The position numbers were made by a program, and so were the translations under genes. Below are positions 57,961-64,000 of a stretch of 64,000 nt of DNA, piece by piece. The notes under the pieces are model-generated. The model was given only the letters and a program-made list of their open reading frames with translations. It ran no database searches and had not been told where the DNA came from. Positions within the stretch are counted from its first letter, which is position 1. Each line of letters begins with the position of its first letter. The stretch spans positions 4,279,001-4,343,000 of the forward strand of contig LR990055.1 of NCBI GenBank assembly GCA_905147135.1, in the 5' to 3' direction. The DNA is from Blastobasis lacticolella (Eukaryota > Arthropoda > Insecta > Lepidoptera > Blastobasidae).

Positions 57961-60900
57961 GAGTGTGAATTCTTGATAATGGCAGGCCCGTGGTTACACC
58001 AACTTGTCACGCCAGTGCGACTAACATAAATTTTATAACCCAAAACATGAATAGCAATCGAGTGTGTTCTCTCAACAGTATAATCTCGACACCTTCGAGG
58101 CTAGAGTTATTAGTCTGTTTCTAGACAGGCATATGTTCCATCTTTAGTCACGTTACCACACCAGATGAGATGGCGGTTAAATGCCTTTCTAGATCTTCTA
58201 GATGTAATATTTAATAAAGGATTGGAAGGTTTTAAGTAACAGTAATAATTTCCAAAGCCTCGAGAGTCAAGTTACTAGGTCTAGTCTTATGCGCCGAAGA
58301 TGCGGAATTGTACCACACACAGAGCCTAAATGACTTGAAAAAAAAACCGCCACAGATTTGAAGTATGGAATGATCGTGAAGAAATCCTACATGCTTGGGT
58401 ATTACAAGAAATTAAGTAGGAGACTCAAATCCGCCCCCTCCCAGCTCCGTATAAATGTGGCAGTTATAGAGTTATCGTTTTTGCTTTAAATAGTTTGAAG
58501 TGTGTCTGCTTTTGTCCCATGTTTACAGTATTTATATAATCTGATGATTTGTTTATTTATGTTTATAAGGCAGGTATGTAACAAAACATCTGATGATCCA
58601 TGAAGGTATGGTAAATTGTCTCATATTATTACTAAAGTGATAAAGTTACACGCTTCGATGCTTTTGACAGCGCGACGCGGCGGCGGCGGGCTGTGTTTAA
58701 AATTGACAGATTTTATGGTATTATTTGTAGTAATTTGTGTACAAAAAATTTAAATTTTTAAATTTCATTAAAAATATCTACGTTAATTTTTTATGATTTT
58801 TGGTTATTTGATAATGTGATTTCAAAATTTACCTAGTCACCGTATTAGAACGAAAAGTCGTTATGAGTTGCTTTTCTTAGATCATATAGTAAGTCACTGT
58901 ATTCATTCAAGCGCGCATAACGTTCGTCCTTATTTTTAGGCGACAAGTTCACAATTTAGGCACGCCGATTTGCAACACCGCGGAATGTTGACCCAAAAAC
59001 TTCACGCCGCTTAGGCCCAAACAAAGCGTAACTTCACACGTATCACTAATGTGGGAGAGCAGTGACGCGTGCAGAAATAAATAAATGTGATCGGACGACC
59101 TTACAAGGCCACGTCGTGCGGCCGCGGTGCTCGGCCATGCGTCCTGGCACTTGGGATTCATTCACATTACACGGTCCGTACACATCACCGGGAAATGTAG
59201 GGTAACAGTATAATGCACTACAAAATTCAAGAACTCAGACACAGTGGCTCCACCGGCTTATACCTATATCAATTCGGCAATAAATTTGGCCTCGTACAGT
59301 TTCAGAAATATCCAAGCATAAAAAGTGTATTAGACAAGTACCTACAATACAATGTGATCATTAAGCACTTCATGCCTTAAAAAAAGTAAAGCAATTAGGT
59401 ACCTAGTGCCTACTTACCTACTGATAAGACGAAAAATGGAAATTACGTATTTTCTATGTAAGTATAAGGCTATTGCGGCAGCGACAACCTAGGCCATGCG
59501 AAATTATTGCACGATGTAAAATAACTATAAAATAAATTCGATCACGTGCTTCAAACCACATGGATTGTATAAAAAAACACCTACCTATTACAAAATAAAT
59601 AGTCATTTGTATCATGAGAGTAAATAAAAGATCTATACAGAATTTTCAATTAAGAATCAATTGTTTAACACGAAACGAATTACTCCACAATCGCTGTAAA
59701 TAAATAAACCGTCTTTATTGCACTCCAGACAAAAGCCACTAGGGGCGGCATAATGATTTCTTTTTAAAGAAACGAAATCGAAATTCAAAAAAAGTAGTTG
59801 ACGGCCAGTTCTTTTTTAAAACACTTTAAAAGTGCGGCTGATCTCGGTTTCGCAGCCAGTAAGCGCATGCGTATAACGCGCGCGTTTTACGATCTCCCAT
59901 GGCGGGAACATTTCACGCCGCGTTTGGATGGCGCCTAAAAGACCTTAAAACCTCTTTTTACTGCGTGTAAAGCCGGGCAATGCGAAGACTACGTTCCACC
60001 AATTTACTTTTACTCGGCTAAGAGTGTAAACTAACTATGGCGATTTAAAAATGGCAGCTAATAACTATTGAATCTTCATTACCAACTAGACCCTAACATA
60101 CCTATTATGAAGGAGGCTCACTCAAGTCTAGTAGCGACTGAATTTTAGCTGCTTAAAGTAGGTAAGTACTACTTACTTACTTAATATTTTGTTTACAACA
60201 ACCAAGTATTTTCAATTACAAGTACCTATTACAACATCAATATAGTGGCTGAAACGAATACTTACTTATTATTTATAACTGGTTTCGACCGGATCTGGGT
60301 TGTGGGAATAAATCTCCGCCAAACCCTGAGAAAGTACCTTCTAAGCCTTCCCTTAGTTTTTATCAAAACTTTAGGGCTCCTTTAACCAAGGCCCGAGGGA
60401 AACAAGCAGCCGTTTTTGCTTCTGACCACCCGATAGCTTCCTCCCTTTGTTTTTCGACGAATATTTGGCTTCCCAACGTCACATCCCTTTCCTTTTAAAT
60501 ATTAATGTTTATGCAAAATAAGTCTCTACACATAGGCATTTCACGATGTTTGTCACAGACATCAGTTGCTTGAAATTTTATAAGTTACATTATTTTAAGG
60601 AAGAGAAAATTTTGATTGCAAATTTGAGTATTATCGTAAAATTTACCTATCACATACACAATTATAATGTAATAAATGTTACAAACTACACTGCACTCTT
60701 ATACCTACAGTCGTAGGCTTCAAGACTAGTCAAATAACATACACACTCATGCCCGTATCGATTACATACATATGACTAGGCAAAGACCTAGTCAAATTAG
60801 GTACCTATGCTAAGATTGCACCGATAATGTAGATTCTATACACTGGTGTTAATCCCATCGAATTGCGAAAGAACGTAGTTAAAACTGAGTTTGCTTCATT

Positions 60901-62950
60901 GTACGACTAAAGAATTCCATGCCTTTCCGAACATCTGTTTTAAAATCTGACCTTCATCTGTTAAACTACCAAAATGCTGACAGAAAAGATTTTTTTGCAA
61001 ACCCCATCTGCTAACCTCATGACATTGGGAGCCAAATTGTTTTACAATGGCTTTTTGTGATTTTTGAAATGCTTTTCGACATCTGTTTGCGTTCGCTTTG
61101 ATGACAGAATTGGGAACAAAAATGTTTTAATACCTTTTGTAAATGGCGAATACTAGTTAACTTATACTCTAATTGTCACATTATTGTTAATATAGGCATA
61201 TAATGAAATTACGCACGTTACTATTTGTTTTTTAGCTTTTGCTAGTTCATTATTTTGTGTACGTACTCAATCTACTTATGACATAATATTGTAGATATTA
61301 GGAATGTGTATTATCTAAGTTACTTTGTATATTATCAATGAGTAGACATCGATACGCATATGTACATTAAAGTTTTATATAATGTGTAGTAATATCTGCC
61401 TTCCTACACATGTATTTCAGATTACAGAAACAAATAAAAGAAAAATAAAATAAAAGTAAAGCCCTAAAACCTCTTTTTGCGGTCTTCCGTTTTGTTGAAA
61501 CTGTGCAGGCGTTTTTTTACGACTAGCAATATTTTGAAACACACACTCACGTGCTGGGCAGCACGCGTGAGCTGCGCACGAGGGGCAAAGAACAACTTGC
61601 GGTTGGCAGAAGCCCGATTAGTACTGACTTTGGAGGCTTCGCGTGGAATTCTGCCGAAGCCAACCGCAAATATAACTTTGTCGCAGTTGGCCGGATGTGT
61701 TGCAGTTTGTTTGTGGCACAGGTTTTGTTGATAAGCCGTTAACATAGCGTTTGAGGACGAGAAAATAGACCAGAATTCGTCCTCGCTGACAAATACAGCT
61801 GATAAACGACGACTGTGAATCATCCGAGATACCTAGCCAATTGCGATAGATATGTATGAAGATAATCTATTGATAAATCGCAAAGTGGCTTTTCAAAAAT
61901 TTAATCTTTATCGTAGTATTCGCTCTATAGAAAATTTTATGTCAAGTGCTTAGATATTATACATACTAAACTTGTTTTGTTATTTAATGAATGAAGTACC
62001 TATAGGCCCCTATCATTCATGTATAGCCAAATTTTTAAAGTCAGTTTACATTCTGTAAGTACACCGATAAAGTAGGTACTCATAAGGCAGAATCTAATAC
62101 CAAACCGCGCATCCATTCTGTTATTTGTGAACTTAGTAATTGGACGGCAGACGCTTCGCTACACAGATCCGCTTGTTTTCGTTTTTTCGCTCGAACTTGA
62201 TAGTGCGTCATGAGACTGGGAAAACCCTTTATTATCTGTCTACTAAAGGTTTCTGACAGCAGTATCTCGTTTCAAATTATCGACACAATACATCAAATTC
62301 AATACAACGGAATTTCACATGTCGTAAATACGCGGTAGGTGTAAATGTTGTAGGCAATAAATTTCGAATTTAAAGAAATATATAATAAAATATATGAGTG
62401 ATTACAGAGATTTTTTATCAAAAACGTGACGAATAATCTCTCACCTGATGCTTATTCGGTGCTGTGAATAACCCAAAGTGTGCAATAAGTAGTGTACGAA
62501 ACGAAAATGCACAAAAATTACAATTATTACTAAATCATCCAATTACCTAACGCTTTCACTTGATTTTTTATGGAAGTAACCTAAGAATATTTTTGTAGCA
62601 AATAATAGAGCGACTTGGATGCTCATGTCATTCTTGTGGTTTTGCCTTCAGCACAGTTCGATACTTTAACCTTAAATGCTTAAATTAAATTACCAATTTC
62701 TTTGATTTCGAACAGATAACACATCTGATGAGCAGTAACATCAACACATCTAAAGAAGTGTTAAGTGAAAAGTCCGCTGCCACAATGATGACTATCGTGA
62801 TGAGCATGTTTTACTGTAATTATCCTTCAAGCCTATAACAGTGGAATACTATTGTACTGTACAAATAGATAAGATTAGTCATGGCTTCTTCCTTCTCTTT
62901 TTTGTTGGACAAAACTTCACCGCACATGCCCGTTGGAACACCTGTTTTGT
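57961..62950. other. gene-free region
   Basis: No gene supported. GC-richer unique islands lie at about 58660-58700, 59050-59160, 59820-59970 and 61545-61690, the last with overlapping short frames on both strands that have no recognisable family. Mostly non-repetitive compared with the first half of the window. Confidence 0.4.
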
Positions 62951-62954
62951 TAAA

Positions 62955-63045
62955 CTGAAGTGCATGAATAGTAGATGTTATGGGCGACAGTTACCTCCCT
63001 CCTTCAGATGGGCTGTCTAGTTGGTGACTGGTACAAACACGCAAA
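62955..63045 (+). repeat. dispersed repeat fragment
   Basis: AAGTGCATGAATAGTAGATG, TTATGGGCGACAGTTACC and GATGGGCTGTCTAG match 7350-7415. Confidence 0.55.
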
Positions 63046-63484
63046 GTGTGGTTTTAAAGATTGTTGATCAGCTTCTGCGACATTTGAAAGTGTAGAAGTG
63101 GCTTTCCCGGAAGCATTTAAACTCCTTTTTGGCTAAGTACACACGGTACACATGCACTCCTATCGGTTTAGTGTATTAAGAACATTATGACGCAACCATA
63201 TCTAATTTAAGTGAGTATTTATTTTTCTAGATAATTGTGTTCGAATAGGCGATAAGATAAAACCGTTATATGCCGTTCCAGTTTTACAGATATCACCAGA
63301 TAGAATTGCAATGGGGTTTTATTCTGCGTAAATATAACGTATAAAGTATATTGGAGGCACAACTGAAATTAAAGAGCTTCAATAACCTGAACCTACTTGC
63401 AGGAGATTATAAAAAAACCTGTCATACTTACACTTTGTAGCAACATTATTATATTAACATATTAAACCTAAAGAACAGGACTTT

Positions 63485-63545
63485 GTCAAGCCTGAGGAGT
63501 CCGCCTATAAAGTACCACCGCCTAATTTAGATGTTAGTGTTAGTT
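63485..63545 (-). repeat. fragment of the Gag/ORF1-like retroelement 5' region
   Basis: AAGCCTGAGGAGTCCGCC followed by AGTACCACC and TAGATGTTAGTG matches the 44393-44442 region of the interrupted retroposed gene. A related motif is at 24310-24345. Confidence 0.5.
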
Positions 63546-63609
63546 AGTAATTTCGAGTGGCTACCGTAGTTACCTAACAAAGAAATCTAGATTGAGCCGG
63601 CCTTTTACA

Positions 63610-63780
63610 TGAATTTATGTTTAAATCAATATAAAAGAAGATTAGTGACTAGGATAGAGAAAGGAATGCTTAGCAGGTTTGGGCATTAAGAGAGGATGAA
63701 AGAAAGAAGAATCGAACGAGTGAATCGAAAGATGGTAAAGCAAAGACCGTGACGAACATATGTATCCGTGATACATACGT
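63610..63780 (+). pseudogene. non-LTR reverse transcriptase C-terminal scrap
   Basis: One frame with stops reads TRIEKGMLSRFGH, then ERMKERRIERVN, then RTYVS. It matches the usual RIEKG.LRWFGHVERM tail of Craft/RTE-like Pol proteins. Very decayed. Confidence 0.6.
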
Positions 63781-64000
63781 CCTTTAAAGAAAGGATTGAT
63801 TGACTGATTTATTTGTTTAACAGTTTATTGCACATAATAAATAGTATTGACGAATGTGGAAGAAGCGGGAGTTGTTTGTCAGGAACGTAGCAAGTGGTAT
63901 AATGTGTGTAATACGGGTTAAAGGCATGACGTATGTAATGCAATGAAATTTGTACCGTAAACATGATATAATTTGTGTAAGTACTGTATAAGAACAGGTG

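Noticed and set aside
61464..61823. Overlapping frames on both strands up to 119 residues
   Set aside because: No recognisable domain or splice context, and codon content does not favour either strand.
1..64000. CRISPR arrays, operons, rRNA
   Set aside because: Spliced genes, SINEs and LTR/non-LTR elements show this is animal nuclear DNA. No spaced direct-repeat array or rRNA was seen.

Overview
The window reads as insect nuclear DNA, almost certainly from a moth or butterfly. It is AT-rich and intron-bearing, with few genes. It is filled with tRNA-derived SINEs, RTE-type and R1-clade non-LTR remnants, small palindromic MITEs and one Ty3/gypsy element. A short (TTAGG)n-type telomeric tract also occurs. 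Repeat family assignments come from recognition of typical lepidopteran repeats, not from a search.

Layout. 1-25000 has no host gene that I can support. It holds low-complexity AT-rich DNA, hairpin MITEs (2298-2362, 8239-8312), a degenerate minisatellite (11373-11522), SINEs, RTE-type reverse-transcriptase scraps, and a dead R1-clade retrotransposon on the minus strand (20384-23540) that abuts (CCTAA)3. 25062-33635 is the gene cluster. It contains a SMYD4-like TPR/MYND/SET protein (minus, three coding exons), then a MITE-rich gap, then three compact genes: GTF2H5/TFB5 (plus, two exons), MND1 (minus, five exons, wholly inside the single GTF2H5 intron) and ZNHIT1 (plus, two exons, 63 bp after the GTF2H5 stop). 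Exon joins, phases and final lengths all fit the families (73, 213 and 153 residues). 33640-39000 is repeats plus a broken non-LTR reverse-transcriptase tail. 39084-43858 is an intact, recently inserted Ty3/gypsy element (1359-residue Gag-Pol, identical 106-bp LTRs, 5-bp target duplication GGAAC). It sits inside the reading frame of a second, polyadenylated retroposed gene of Gag/ORF1-like type. 48281-49008 is a bHLH gene of the net/ATOH8 family. The final 15 kb has no recognisable coding sequence, few repeats and several GC-rich islands, and may be the regulatory or intronic territory of net.

How the genes relate. GTF2H5 is the smallest TFIIH subunit, MND1 is a meiotic recombination factor, and ZNHIT1 is a subunit of the SRCAP/SWR1 H2A.Z-loading complex. 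They share no pathway, but their layout forces shared DNA. MND1 must start within or antisense to GTF2H5 exon 2. ZNHIT1 begins only 15 bp after the GTF2H5 poly(A) signal. GTF2H5 carries an upstream ORF whose stop codon is created at its own splice junction. This nested cluster is the most unusual host-gene feature of the window.
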